Origin: Pacificimonas pallii
GTDB taxonomy: Bacteria > Pseudomonadota > Alphaproteobacteria > Sphingomonadales > Sphingomonadaceae
Assembly (NCBI RefSeq): GCF_019204005.1
Contig: NZ_JAGSPA010000002.1
Span: forward strand, 1 to 64,000
DNA: 64,000 nucleotides
Reading direction: 5' to 3'
The notes beneath the pieces were generated by a model. It made no database searches and was not told the DNA's origin. It saw only the letters and a list, made by a program, of their open reading frames with translations. Positions 1 through 8,288 of this stretch are shown piece after piece. The translations under genes and the position numbers were made by a program. Numbering within the stretch: position 1 is the stretch's first letter; each line of letters starts with the position of its first letter.

Positions 1-148
1 GCCTTTCCTGACGCCTTGAATCAACCGCTCCTGTACCACGCACGCCAGTTTATGAGTGATGGCTTAGGTTTTTCCCGGCATTTTCAACAATGGCGAGAAG
101 CGATATTGAGTAGATATCGTCAATCGAAACGGCTTCCCCATCATGCGC

Positions 149-173
149 GGAACCCGATCGTTTCAGCGACGTT
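149..173 (+). promoter_or_regulatory. EcfG-type (general stress response) promoter
   Basis: GGAAC at 149-153 is followed by exactly 16 bases and then CGTT at 170-173. This is the known consensus of the alphaproteobacterial ECF sigma factor EcfG (GGAAC-N16/17-CGTT). The -10 element lies about 48 bases before the ATG of the receiver gene, so the predicted transcript would have a leader of about 40 bases. The rest of 1-220 shows no gene that I can support. Confidence 0.75.
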
Positions 174-220
174 CATTATGTATCACTTCACTATGGATCA
201 CATAGACTTACGGATTGGAA

Positions 221-619
221 ATGCCTGCAAATATTCTTATCGTCGAAGACGAATATCTTATCGCGACGGAAATGTGCGATGTCGTTGAGGATCTGGGACA
301 TGAGTGCGCCGGGATCGCGGACGACACGCCCTCGGCAATCAGACTTGCCGCGACGAATGTGGATGTCGCCCTTGTCGACGTCAATTTGAGCGACGGTGTG
401 ACCGGACCCCTGATCGGCGAACGCCTTGCCAAGGAATTCGGTATCAAGGTGGTGTTCATCACCGCCAACCCCAGGCAGCTTGGGGGCGGTGTCGAAGGCA
501 CGCTGGGCGCTGTGAGCAAGCCGGTAGAGGTTGGGTTGCTGAGTGAACTTTTGGACTATGTCCTCAATCTGGAAGACGATGATCATCGACCGCCGCCGGA
601 AAAGCTGGAGCTTTTCTAG
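221..619 (+). CDS. Single-domain response regulator (receiver only)
   Basis: A 132-residue stand-alone CheY-like receiver with no output domain. The acidic pair is E9-D10, the phospho-acceptor is D53 in the stretch ALVDVNL, the switch threonine is T81 (FITAN) and the conserved lysine is K100 (SKPVE). I chose the ATG at 221; a TTG two codons earlier is possible. It is preceded by an EcfG-type promoter and ends 11 bases from the convergent HWE kinase gene, so the two probably form a phosphorelay pair. Single-domain receivers take part in general stress signalling in sphingomonads (for example SdrG), but this protein lacks the FAT GUY signature of that subfamily. Its phosphoryl donor and target are inference. 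Confidence 0.9.
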   Translation: MPANILIVEDEYLIATEMCDVVEDLGHECAGIADDTPSAIRLAATNVDVALVDVNLSDGVTGPLIGERLAKEFGIKVVFITANPRQLGGGVEGTLGAVSKPVEVGLLSELLDYVLNLEDDDHRPPPEKLELF

Positions 620-630
620 CGGTCTCAGGA

Positions 631-1764
631 TCAGTGGTCCGTCAGACGAGATGCCTGCACGGACATGTTCAATTCCAGCCCGGTCGCCGCCCATTGTCTG
701 TCGAATGACCCGCCCAATTGCTGGTTGATGGCCATGTCGATGAGTTTCGAGCCAAAGCCCGTGCGCATGGGGGCGCCGCCGAGCGCCGGGCCGCCTGTTT
801 CCTTCCAGCCAAGATCGACAAAGTCGCCGTTGCGGGCGATCGTAACGGCGACAAGTCCGTCATCGCGCCCCAGCGCGCCATGCTTCATGGAATTCGTCGC
901 CAACTCGTGAAAGACGAGCGCGACCGGTGTGGCCGCGCGGTCGCTGACCGCCATATCGTCGCCCGAGATCGACAGCCGCCCGTCAGTGAACGCGGGATAG
1001 GACGCGAAAATCTCCGACAGCAGTGTCTGAAGCGTGGGATCGCCAAATTCCGGCTGCGAATCCTCGCTGTGCGGCCGCACGAAATTATGCGCCCGCCCCA
1101 GCGCCGCGATGCGCCCGCGCAACTCCTCAGCCGGCTCCCGAAAGCTCTCATTCGACCGGGCGGTCATGCCGATCAGCCCGGAGATGATCGCGAAGATATT
1201 CTTGATGCGATGGCTGAGCTCCTGACTCAGGATCTCATTATGGCTCGCGATCCGCTTCGCCTCGTGAATGTCCGTACATGTGCCGATCCAGCGCTGGATC
1301 GTGTCATCCGGGCCGATAATGGGCAGCGCGCGTCCGAGCACCCAATGATATTCACCGGAGCGATGTCGCAGGCGATACTCCACCTCATAGGGTTCGCCCG
1401 TATCCAGACTGCGCTGCCAGCGTTTCCAGGCGATCGGCTGGTCATCCGGGTGGAACATATCCGCCCACGCCTCCCCGTCCGTCGACCCGAGCGGCGCGCC
1501 GGTAAATTCATACCAGCGGGCATTGTAATAATCGTGATCGCCATTCGGAAGCGTCGACCATACCATTTGCGGCATCGTGTCCGCGAGCGCATGAAACGCG
1601 TCGCCGCTAAGCTGCAGCGCGCCGCGCTCCCCTAGCGAAGGCGCTTTCCCGCGCTCGTCATCCTCGTCGGGAGATAGCCGGAAATTCAGGATTTCGTCAA
1701 AAAATGACACGGGCGTCTCCGAAGGAATTACAGCGCTTTTCTGTTGTCCAATGCTGAGTCGCAT
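631..1764 (-). CDS. PAS domain HWE-family sensor histidine kinase
   Basis: A 377-residue soluble sensor kinase with no membrane segment. A PAS domain spans about residues 55-170 and ends in the PAC-like stretch WIGTCTDIHEAKR. The phospho-accepting histidine is in LSHRIKN (about H185). The N box reads HELATNSMKHGA and is followed by the WKE tripeptide (about 320-322), which together are the marks of the HWE family, and then by GFGSKLID. The ATG at 1764 was preferred over an upstream TTG. HWE kinases commonly feed receiver-only proteins or PhyR in alphaproteobacteria. The convergent receiver gene is the obvious partner. Its signal is unknown; a PAS domain could bind a small ligand or cofactor. 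Confidence 0.92.
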   Translation of the reverse strand: MRLSIGQQKSAVIPSETPVSFFDEILNFRLSPDEDDERGKAPSLGERGALQLSGDAFHALADTMPQMVWSTLPNGDHDYYNARWYEFTGAPLGSTDGEAWADMFHPDDQPIAWKRWQRSLDTGEPYEVEYRLRHRSGEYHWVLGRALPIIGPDDTIQRWIGTCTDIHEAKRIASHNEILSQELSHRIKNIFAIISGLIGMTARSNESFREPAEELRGRIAALGRAHNFVRPHSEDSQPEFGDPTLQTLLSEIFASYPAFTDGRLSISGDDMAVSDRAATPVALVFHELATNSMKHGALGRDDGLVAVTIARNGDFVDLGWKETGGPALGGAPMRTGFGSKLIDMAINQQLGGSFDRQWAATGLELNMSVQASRLTDH

Positions 1765-1823
1765 TTTCAAACAGTCGCCCCCTTTACCGCCCCGCCCCCT
1801 TTGAAGTCTTTAACTTTTCCTGT

Positions 1824-1838
1824 AACCTATGTTAGGTT
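1824..1838. promoter_or_regulatory. Perfect inverted repeat in the kinase-rarA divergent region
   Basis: AACCTA-TGT-TAGGTT is a perfect 6-bp inverted repeat with a 3-base spacer. It lies in the 154-base gap between the start codons of the HWE kinase (minus) and rarA (plus). Its size and symmetry suit a dimeric DNA-binding protein. I do not recognise the regulator. Confidence 0.35.
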
Positions 1839-1918
1839 TGCGCGTTTCCGGGCCGCATGCGTTTCGCGAGCGGCAAAGCGGCTCCCCCCTTTCGATGTTT
1901 TGCTGCTAGGTCTGGCTG

Positions 1919-3244
1919 ATGAGCGATCTGTTTCAGGATGATGGCAATGTAGCCGTTTCGACAGGCGAGGCGGACGACCGGCCGCTGGCGGAGACGCTGC
2001 GTCCGCGCACGCTGGAAGAGGTCGTTGGACAGGAGCATCTGACAGCGCCGGAGGGTGCGATTGGCCGCATGGTCAGCGCGGGCCGGTTGTCGTCCATCGT
2101 CTTCTGGGGACCGCCGGGAACGGGAAAGACGACCATCGCGCGGTTGCTGGCGGATGCGGTCGGCCTGCGCTTTCACGCGATCAGCGCGGTGTTTTCCGGC
2201 GTCGCCGACCTGAAAAAGGCGTTCGCCGCGGCGAAGACGGCGGCGCGCGCCGGGCAGAAGACCCTGTTGTTCGTGGACGAGATCCACCGGTTCAACCGCG
2301 CGCAGCAGGACGGGTTCCTGCCCTATGTCGAGGACGGGACCGTGACACTGGTCGGAGCGACGACGGAAAATCCGAGCTTTGAACTGAATGCGGCGCTGCT
2401 GAGCCGGTGCCAGGTGCTGCTGCTGAACCGGCTTGATGAACGCGCGCTTGGCCTGTTGTTGGCCCGGGCGGAGACAAGCTATGACGCGGCGCTGCCGCTG
2501 ACGGATGCGGCGCGCATGGCGCTGGTGGGGAGCGCCGACGGAGACGGGCGGTTCCTGCTGAACCAGGTCGAAACACTGATGAACATGGCGGTCGAGACGC
2601 CGCTGGAACCGGCGGACCTGCGCGATCTGCTGCACCGGCGCGTCGCGATCTACGACAAGGACCGCGAAGGGCATTACAACCTGATCAGCGCGCTGCACAA
2701 GGCGATGCGCGGCAGCGACCCCGATGCGGCGCTATACTATCTGGCGCGCATGCTGGTCGCGGGCGAGGAGCCGCTCTATGTGCTGCGGCGTATTGTGCGT
2801 TTCGCCAGCGAGGATATCGGTCTGGCCGATCCACAGGCGCTGCTACAGGCGCTGGCTGCGAAGGAGGCGTATGACTTTCTGGGCTCGCCGGAGGGCGAAC
2901 TGGCGATCGTGCAGGCGTGTCTTTACTGTGCGACGGCACCCAAATCGAACGCGGCCTACAAGGCGCAGAAGGCGGCCTGGACATCGGCGAAGAATACCGG
3001 GTCCCTGATGCCGCCGATGAACATCGTCAACGCGCCGACGAAGCTGATGAAGGATATCGGCTACGGCAAGGGCTATGCCTATGACCATGACGCCGATGGC
3101 GGGTTTTCCGGCGCGAATTACTGGCCCGATGACATGCGGCCAGGGCAGTTCTACAAGCCGACGCAGCGCGGACTGGAGAAGCGGATTTCAGAGCGTCTGG
3201 CCTGGTGGGCGGAACGGCGTGCGGCAGGCGGCGGAAACGCCTGA
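1919..3244 (+). CDS. rarA: Replication-associated recombination protein A (AAA+ ATPase)
   Basis: A 441-residue AAA+ ATPase of the RarA/MgsA/WRNIP1 family, which acts at stalled replication forks. Walker A is GPPGTGKTT (about residues 62-70) and Walker B is FVDEIHRFN. These are followed by sensor 1 (GATTENPSFE) and the C-terminal tetramerisation region with MPPMNIVNAPTKLMK. Length is normal for the family. The gene stands alone; it diverges from the HWE kinase and converges with the next gene, with only 29 bases between stop codons. In bacteria the protein interacts with SSB, and an ssb gene lies far away in this window. Confidence 0.95.
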   Translation: MSDLFQDDGNVAVSTGEADDRPLAETLRPRTLEEVVGQEHLTAPEGAIGRMVSAGRLSSIVFWGPPGTGKTTIARLLADAVGLRFHAISAVFSGVADLKKAFAAAKTAARAGQKTLLFVDEIHRFNRAQQDGFLPYVEDGTVTLVGATTENPSFELNAALLSRCQVLLLNRLDERALGLLLARAETSYDAALPLTDAARMALVGSADGDGRFLLNQVETLMNMAVETPLEPADLRDLLHRRVAIYDKDREGHYNLISALHKAMRGSDPDAALYYLARMLVAGEEPLYVLRRIVRFASEDIGLADPQALLQALAAKEAYDFLGSPEGELAIVQACLYCATAPKSNAAYKAQKAAWTSAKNTGSLMPPMNIVNAPTKLMKDIGYGKGYAYDHDADGGFSGANYWPDDMRPGQFYKPTQRGLEKRISERLAWWAERRAAGGGNA

Positions 3245-3273
3245 CGGCGCGTCCGCCCGCCTATGATGTCCGG

Positions 3274-4518
3274 TTATTTCACGGCAAGGGGCGTCGCCGC
3301 GTCCGCGCCTGCCGTCGTGATGAGGTAATCATAGCCGATCATGAACGACCGGGGAATGGGGTCGAGGTCGGCAAGGCCTTTTTGCCCGAGTTGGGCGCGC
3401 GCAGGCGCCAGCGGAACGACCAGATAGCCTTCGTCCGGAACCGCACTGGCCGCGATCCCGAGCGTGCCGAGCATTTTTTCCGTATCGGCTGACGTGAACG
3501 GACCAGTTTTGAAAACCCCATCGGGGGACGGGCGCGTATTCGTCTTTTCGCCTGCGAGCGGAGAAATGAGAATGCGCAGCGTATCGAGGCCATTGGCAGC
3601 GGCGATCCCTTCCGTCAGGGATCCGAGGTCGAACGTGTGGAGGAACGTTGTTCCCAGCCCCAGATGGATCGCGCCGAATTTGAAGAGGGCGCGGGGGGCA
3701 TCCTCGATTTCGGCTGCGCGGCGATATTCGGAAAGAAACCGGTCGCGCATATAGGAAATGCGGGCCTGGTTGCTGCCGTAGATGTCGCCGCTGAAAATGG
3801 CCTGGTAGATGGCCATACTCTCCTGGAGCTCGCCGATGATGGTGAGCGCCCGTTCGGAACCGGCGAAATGTTCGCGCAGGACGGCAAGGGAATCCTGATC
3901 CGCGCTGGCCATGAAGACCGCCTGCTGCTGGCCGGTGTCAAAGGCGGTCGTTTCCGCAGCCAGGAGGGTTTCCACATGCGCGCGCGCCGCAGCCGTCGGC
4001 GCCAGGTCCGCGAGGGCTTCGAAATGAATGAGCGGCGAGCCGATGAATTCCTGATCCACCCCCCAGAGACGGACGCGCCCGTCATCATGCGGCGCGAGGA
4101 AGGGCAGGGCGAGTTCGGCATCCTCCTGAAAGTTGATGAAGGGAATCGCGAGCGGGCGTCCCTCGAGCGCGTCGGCGAAGGCATCGGTCCCTCCCGCCGC
4201 CAGGATATCGCGCGCCCAGTCAGCCGAGATGCCGCCAACCTCGATCACGTGATGATTCATGCCGTACGGCGCTGCGGCGGCGGCGATGGCGGCGGCGATC
4301 CGGGGCGGGTCGGCGAACCCGTGATCCTCGCCGATGAGAACGAACTGCGCGTCGGGAAGATGCGCGAGGATAACGTCCGCACCCGGACCGGATAATTGGC
4401 CATCCTGCAATTGCATCATATGAAACTCGGTCGGCGTGGTTTCCGGCGCTGCTTCCTGCGCTGCCGCGGGAAGGGCGGCGAGCAAGGCTGCCGTGGAGAA
4501 TGCGATTGTCCGTAGCAT
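3274..4518 (-). CDS. Secreted protein with a GEDH motif, ChaN/erythromycin-esterase-like
   Basis: A 414-residue protein with a clear Sec signal peptide (LLAALPAAAQEA, cleavage near residue 20), so periplasmic. The mature part begins with FVLIGEDHGFADPP followed by a helix and then HHVIEVGG. This resembles the first strand and motif of the ChaN, TIKI/TraB and erythromycin esterase group of metal-dependent hydrolases or haem-binding proteins. A later GVDQEF and a C-terminal stretch KFGAIHLGLG (histidine after a strand) would fit the same fold. A good ribosome-binding site (GAGGAG) precedes the ATG. The family call is tentative and the substrate is unknown. It is transcribed alone, divergent from the spondin-like gene. 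Confidence 0.55.
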   Translation of the reverse strand: MLRTIAFSTAALLAALPAAAQEAAPETTPTEFHMMQLQDGQLSGPGADVILAHLPDAQFVLIGEDHGFADPPRIAAAIAAAAAPYGMNHHVIEVGGISADWARDILAAGGTDAFADALEGRPLAIPFINFQEDAELALPFLAPHDDGRVRLWGVDQEFIGSPLIHFEALADLAPTAAARAHVETLLAAETTAFDTGQQQAVFMASADQDSLAVLREHFAGSERALTIIGELQESMAIYQAIFSGDIYGSNQARISYMRDRFLSEYRRAAEIEDAPRALFKFGAIHLGLGTTFLHTFDLGSLTEGIAAANGLDTLRILISPLAGEKTNTRPSPDGVFKTGPFTSADTEKMLGTLGIAASAVPDEGYLVVPLAPARAQLGQKGLADLDPIPRSFMIGYDYLITTAGADAATPLAVK

Positions 4519-4694
4519 AGGAAGTGCTCCTCTTCGTGAGTTTTAGTGAGGTATTGATGTACTACACTGAACCACTCGTCAAGGGCGGCGGATGTCATCG
4601 CAGGTCGGGGACGGTGCCGGTACCCTCCCACAGCCAGCGGCAGCGCGCGCCTGATCGCAAGGGATGAACGAGGATGGTGAACCGAATTGTAACC

Positions 4695-4718
4695 TTCTTT
4701 CGCGCGCACGCGAAAGAA
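4695..4718 (+). promoter_or_regulatory. Perfect 10-bp inverted repeat in the leader of the spondin-like gene
   Basis: TTCTTTCGCG and CGCGAAAGAA form a perfect 10-bp stem around a 4-base loop (CGCA), ending 35 bases before the ATG at 4754. No run of T follows, so it is not an ordinary terminator. It could be an operator or a leader RNA hairpin. The rest of the 235-base gap holds no gene that I can support. Confidence 0.45.
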
Positions 4719-4753
4719 CCGCATGGGGCATCCTCACATAAAAAGGGAATAGC

Positions 4754-5560
4754 ATGAGATTCAAGACACTCGCGACTGGCGCGATCGCCATCGCCGTTAC
4801 CGCGGCGCCAATGGCCGTCGCCGCGAAAACCGTCGCACTGACCGTGACCATCGAAAATATCGCACCTGAAAACACGGTGAGTTTCGCGCCGCTGCGCTTT
4901 GGTTTCGGAAATGGCACGTTCGATGCGTTCAACATCAACGAAGCTGCCGGTGCGGAAATCATCTCGATTGCCGAGGGTGGTTCGGGGTCCGCATGGCTGC
5001 CCGCATTTGCCGCGGCCGATCCGGGCGCCGTGATCGGCTCGTCCGCAGGGGCGCAGATTCCGGGCACGTCGCAGATTGTCGGCACATTCAATATCGACAC
5101 GGAGGCGAACCGCTTTTTCACGTTCGCCAATATGGTTGTCCCCTCGAACGATCTGTTTCTGGGCAATGATAACCCGATGGCGTTCAACCTGTTCGACGAT
5201 GATGGCAATCTGCAACTGTTCGACATCACGCAGACGGTCGCGGCGATCTGGGACGCGAATTCCGAAGTCGCGGACCCGGACAATGCCGCATTCATTCCGG
5301 GCGCGAACAATGACGCGCGGATCGCCGAGAACGGCCTGATCGCGTTCGCCTTTGATGAACTGAGCGTGTTCAATGGCCTGACGACGGCAGCGGGTTATGT
5401 CTTTGATGGTTCGAACCTGAGGCTGGACACGGATATTTTCCGCGTCACTTTTTCCGCGGTGGACGTAAACGAGGTGGCCGAGCCAGCGGCGATCCTGCCC
5501 TTTGCCAGCGGTCTGGCCCTGCTGGGATTTGCGGCGGTTCGCCGTCGCCGCCGCGCGTAG
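4754..5560 (+). CDS. Spondin-domain-like secreted protein with PEP-CTERM-type tail
   Basis: A 268-residue exported protein. The signal peptide is AIAIAVTAAPMAVAAK (cleavage near residue 24). The mature part starts VALTVTIENIAPEN...FAPLRFGF, followed by a short FDAFN motif, which matches bacterial spondin_N domain proteins. The C terminus has the sorting-signal layout: a short motif (VAEPAAI), a hydrophobic helix (SGLALLGFAAV) and a basic end (RRRRRA). This layout is recognised by exosortase in PEP-CTERM systems, though here it is a variant without a strict P-E-P. It is probably released to the surface or matrix. No exosortase gene is in the window. Confidence 0.75.
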   Translation: MRFKTLATGAIAIAVTAAPMAVAAKTVALTVTIENIAPENTVSFAPLRFGFGNGTFDAFNINEAAGAEIISIAEGGSGSAWLPAFAAADPGAVIGSSAGAQIPGTSQIVGTFNIDTEANRFFTFANMVVPSNDLFLGNDNPMAFNLFDDDGNLQLFDITQTVAAIWDANSEVADPDNAAFIPGANNDARIAENGLIAFAFDELSVFNGLTTAAGYVFDGSNLRLDTDIFRVTFSAVDVNEVAEPAAILPFASGLALLGFAAVRRRRRA

Positions 5561-5707
5561 CTGGTTTACGTCCCGCCGCGGCGCTTTGGGCATCGCGCGC
5601 GCCGGCTGGCGGCGCGTCATACCCGGCATGTTCAGCCGACATGAGCCCCTTCAATGACGATGCCCCTGTCATTTGCCGGGGCCGTGAAGGCTGGACGGAC
5701 GCATCTT

Positions 5708-5731
5708 CCTGCGGCACAGATTCGCCGCAGG
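5708..5731. terminator. Possible terminator hairpin after the spondin-like gene
   Basis: CCTGCGGC and GCCGCAGG form a perfect 8-bp stem with an 8-base loop in the 220-base gap after 5560. No T run follows, so intrinsic termination is uncertain. The gap otherwise shows no supportable gene. Confidence 0.35.
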
Positions 5732-5780
5732 GAGATGGTTTCCATGAAACGGCTGATGATCCAATTGCCGCCGCCGACCG

Positions 5781-6653
5781 ATGGCGGCGTTTGAGCGCTT
5801 CGCGGCGATCGACTGGTCGGGGGCGAAGGGCCGCAGGCACAAGGGCATCGCCATCGCCATCTGCGCGCCGGGCGACGCCGCGCCGGAACTGCTGCGGCCG
5901 GGACATATATGGTCGCGGACCGAGGTGCTGGACTGGCTGCGCGGGCTGGCCGCCGGGCCGGGGCGCACGCTGGCGGCGATGGATTTCAGCTTCGCCCCGC
6001 CGCTGCTGGAACGTGGGAGTTACCTGCCGGGGACGGACGCGCCCGCGCGCGCGCGGGATTTCTGGGCCTATGTCGACAATATCTGCGACGATGCCGATCT
6101 GGGCGCAGCCAGTTTCCTGCACGAGGCGCACCGCCCGCATTTCTACATGGGGGCCGCCGACGGCGTGAAGGCGGATTACATGTTCTACCGCGTGTGCGAA
6201 GCGGCGTTCAACGCGGCGGGCGGGGGCAAGGCCTCGACGATCTATGACGCGATTGGCGCCGGGCAGGTGGCAAAGGCGAGCTTTGCCGGCATGCGGCTGC
6301 TGCGGCGATTGGGGGACGCCGTGCCGGTGTGGCCGTTCGACTTCGCGGGCGATCCGGGCGCGGCGATGGACGGTGAGGCGAGCGTGGTGGCGGAGATGTA
6401 TAGCCGGGCGTTCATCCGCATGTCCGGCGTGTCGCGCGGGCTGAAACTGCGGGATGCGGCAACGCTGAACCGCGCGCTGGCAGGGCTGGGGTCCAAGGCG
6501 GCGGCGGACCGGATATATACCGATCACGAGACGGATGTGCTGGTGTCCGCGGCGGGGCTGAGGCGCATCGCGGATGACCGGCGGTACTGGGTGCCGGAAG
6601 GGCTGACGCGCGAGGTGGCGGAGACCGAGGGGTGGACGCTGGGGGTGCGGTAG
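5781..6653 (+). CDS. Hypothetical cytoplasmic protein (IDWSGAKG motif)
   Basis: A 290-residue protein without signal peptide or membrane segment. It begins RFAAIDWSGAKG and later has AAMDFSF. An acidic residue at the end of a first strand followed by a second DF-type strand suggests an RNase H-like fold, as in DUF429-like proteins, but I cannot assign the family with certainty. Coding character is strong: codon bias matches the neighbours and there is a long open frame with no gaps. It has its own start after a 220-base gap and is followed by a 124-base gap before crcB. Function unknown. Confidence 0.6.
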   Translation: MAAFERFAAIDWSGAKGRRHKGIAIAICAPGDAAPELLRPGHIWSRTEVLDWLRGLAAGPGRTLAAMDFSFAPPLLERGSYLPGTDAPARARDFWAYVDNICDDADLGAASFLHEAHRPHFYMGAADGVKADYMFYRVCEAAFNAAGGGKASTIYDAIGAGQVAKASFAGMRLLRRLGDAVPVWPFDFAGDPGAAMDGEASVVAEMYSRAFIRMSGVSRGLKLRDAATLNRALAGLGSKAAADRIYTDHETDVLVSAAGLRRIADDRRYWVPEGLTREVAETEGWTLGVR

Positions 6654-6777
6654 CGCGGCCTTCCGCAGGGGTGATTTATATTGTCAGGGGTAGGGTGCGG
6701 CTTCGGCTGGTGCGGCGGGGAGTTTGGGAGGCATACATGCCTTTCGCCCTCCCGCGCCCGGCGTTAAGAGCCTTTCG

Positions 6778-7173
6778 ATGTTACCCGTCCCGCTTTCGCA
6801 TCTTGGCCTGGTCGCGCTTGGCGGCGCCGTGGGTGCGGGCGGGCGGTTCCTGGCGGTGCATTGGGTAAGCGAGCTGTTCGCGCGCGGGCGGCTGCCATGG
6901 GGCACATTCGCGGTCAATGTCATCGGCAGCTTCCTGATCGGCGTCGTTATCATGGCGACCATCGATCATGCGGGGATGAGCAGGACACGGCTGCTGCTGG
7001 TGACCGGAATCCTGGGCGGTTTCACGACATTTTCCGCCTTCTCGTTCGAAATGAGCGAAATGCTGATCGACAAGCGCTACGGCGCGGCGCTGGGGTATAG
7101 TATGGGGTCGGTCGTCATATCCGTGCTTGCCACGCTGGCCGGGGCCTTGCTTACCAGGGAATTCATGCGATGA
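6778..7173 (+). CDS. crcB: Fluoride ion transporter CrcB/FluC
   Basis: A 131-residue inner-membrane protein with four predicted helices. Family marks are GGAVGAGGRF near the N terminus, the WGTFAVNVIGSFLIG stretch (about residues 40-54), and GGFTTFSAFSFE, which contains the pore phenylalanines. CrcB dimers export fluoride. I placed the start at the ATG 6778 because the 18 codons upstream would add a non-family extension. It heads a run of five genes linked by 4-nt overlaps. No fluoride riboswitch was recognisable upstream. Confidence 0.93.
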   Translation: MLPVPLSHLGLVALGGAVGAGGRFLAVHWVSELFARGRLPWGTFAVNVIGSFLIGVVIMATIDHAGMSRTRLLLVTGILGGFTTFSAFSFEMSEMLIDKRYGAALGYSMGSVVISVLATLAGALLTREFMR

Positions 7174-8288
7174 AACCGGCGATGGACGTCAGACAGTTTA
7201 CCATTCAGCCGGACGATGACGACATAAGGCTGGACCGCTGGTTCAAGCGGCACATGCCCGAAGCGTCATTCGGCACGGTATCCCGCTGGGCGCGAACGGG
7301 GCAACTGCGCGTCGACGGCAAGCGCGCCAAGCCGGGCGACCGCGTCGCGGCGGGGCAGGTCATTCGCGTACCGCCGCTGGAAGCATCGAAGGTCAGCCCC
7401 CTGGCGCAGAAGGGCGAGCGCAAGAGCCTGACCGAGGATCAGATCGAATTCGCGCAGAGCCTGGTCATTCACAAGAGCAAGCACGCCATCGTCATCAACA
7501 AGCCCGCCGGTCTGGCGACCCAGGGCGGAACGGGCATTCGCGAACATGTCGATGGCCTGCTGGACGCACTGAAGTTCGAGCGGGACGACCGGCCCAAGCT
7601 GGTGCACCGGCTGGACAAGGACACGTCGGGGGCGCTGCTATTGGCGCGGTCGGCGCGGGCGGCGGCGCATTTTTCGCGCGCCTTCGCCGGGCGGACGGCG
7701 CGCAAGCTGTACTGGGCGCTGACCATGGGCGTGCCGGAAATTCCCGATGGCCGTATCGAGCTGCCAATTGCGAAGCAGCCCGGCTTCAACGGGGAGAAGA
7801 TGTTCGTCGACCGGGAAAACGGCCTGCGCGCGGTGACGCGCTATCGCCGCATCGACCGCGCAGCGGGCCGGGCCGCGTGGCTGGAGCTGCAGCCGCTGAC
7901 CGGGCGGACGCATCAGCTGCGCGTGCACATGGACGCCATCGGCCATCCGATTGTGGGCGACGGGAAATATGGCGGCAAGGAAAGCTATTTGACCGGCGGG
8001 ATCTCGCGCAAACTGCACCTGCACGCGCGGCGCCTGCGGCTGGAGCTGCCGGACGGCGGCGGCATGCTGGACGTGAAGGCGGACCTGTCGGCGCATTTCC
8101 TGGCGAGCATGGAAAATCTGGGGTTCGATATCACCGCGGGTGATTTGCAGCTGGAGGAGGATGTCGACGATCCGGGCGCGAAGGCGCGGCTGAGAAAGCA
8201 CAAGTCACGCGATCTGCGGCGCGAGCACAGGGACGCGCGGCGCGAACGAAGGGGCGGCGGGAAACCAACGCGGCGGGGACGGCGATGA
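7170..8288 (+). CDS. rluC: RluC/RluD-family 23S rRNA pseudouridine synthase
   Basis: A 372-residue enzyme. An N-terminal S4 RNA-binding domain (about 15-80, RLDRWFKRHMPE...SRWARTGQLRVDG) is followed by the RsuA/RluA catalytic domain. The active-site motif is HRLDKDTSGALLLAR, where the aspartate after R-L is the catalytic residue, and a later GRTHQLRVH motif is typical. The C terminus ends in a long basic tail. The start overlaps the stop of crcB by 4 bases. Assignment to RluC rather than RluD rests on general similarity and context; the modified position is not certain. Confidence 0.88.
   Translation: MKPAMDVRQFTIQPDDDDIRLDRWFKRHMPEASFGTVSRWARTGQLRVDGKRAKPGDRVAAGQVIRVPPLEASKVSPLAQKGERKSLTEDQIEFAQSLVIHKSKHAIVINKPAGLATQGGTGIREHVDGLLDALKFERDDRPKLVHRLDKDTSGALLLARSARAAAHFSRAFAGRTARKLYWALTMGVPEIPDGRIELPIAKQPGFNGEKMFVDRENGLRAVTRYRRIDRAAGRAAWLELQPLTGRTHQLRVHMDAIGHPIVGDGKYGGKESYLTGGISRKLHLHARRLRLELPDGGGMLDVKADLSAHFLASMENLGFDITAGDLQLEEDVDDPGAKARLRKHKSRDLRREHRDARRERRGGGKPTRRGRR

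Noticed and set aside
1813-1858. EcfG-like promoter for the HWE kinase on the minus strand (GGAAAC-N16-GGTT)
   Set aside because: It deviates in both elements and overlaps the inverted repeat; too weak to annotate.
4660-4690. Sigma-54-like site before the spondin-type PEP-CTERM gene (TGGTGAACCGAATTG)
   Set aside because: The -12 GC is absent and -24 beyond the GG does not match, so this gene was left out of the sigma-54 group.
6654-6777. Possible fluoride riboswitch before crcB
   Set aside because: I searched for the conserved crcB-motif pairing and the terminal CCC/UAA-type elements and did not find them.
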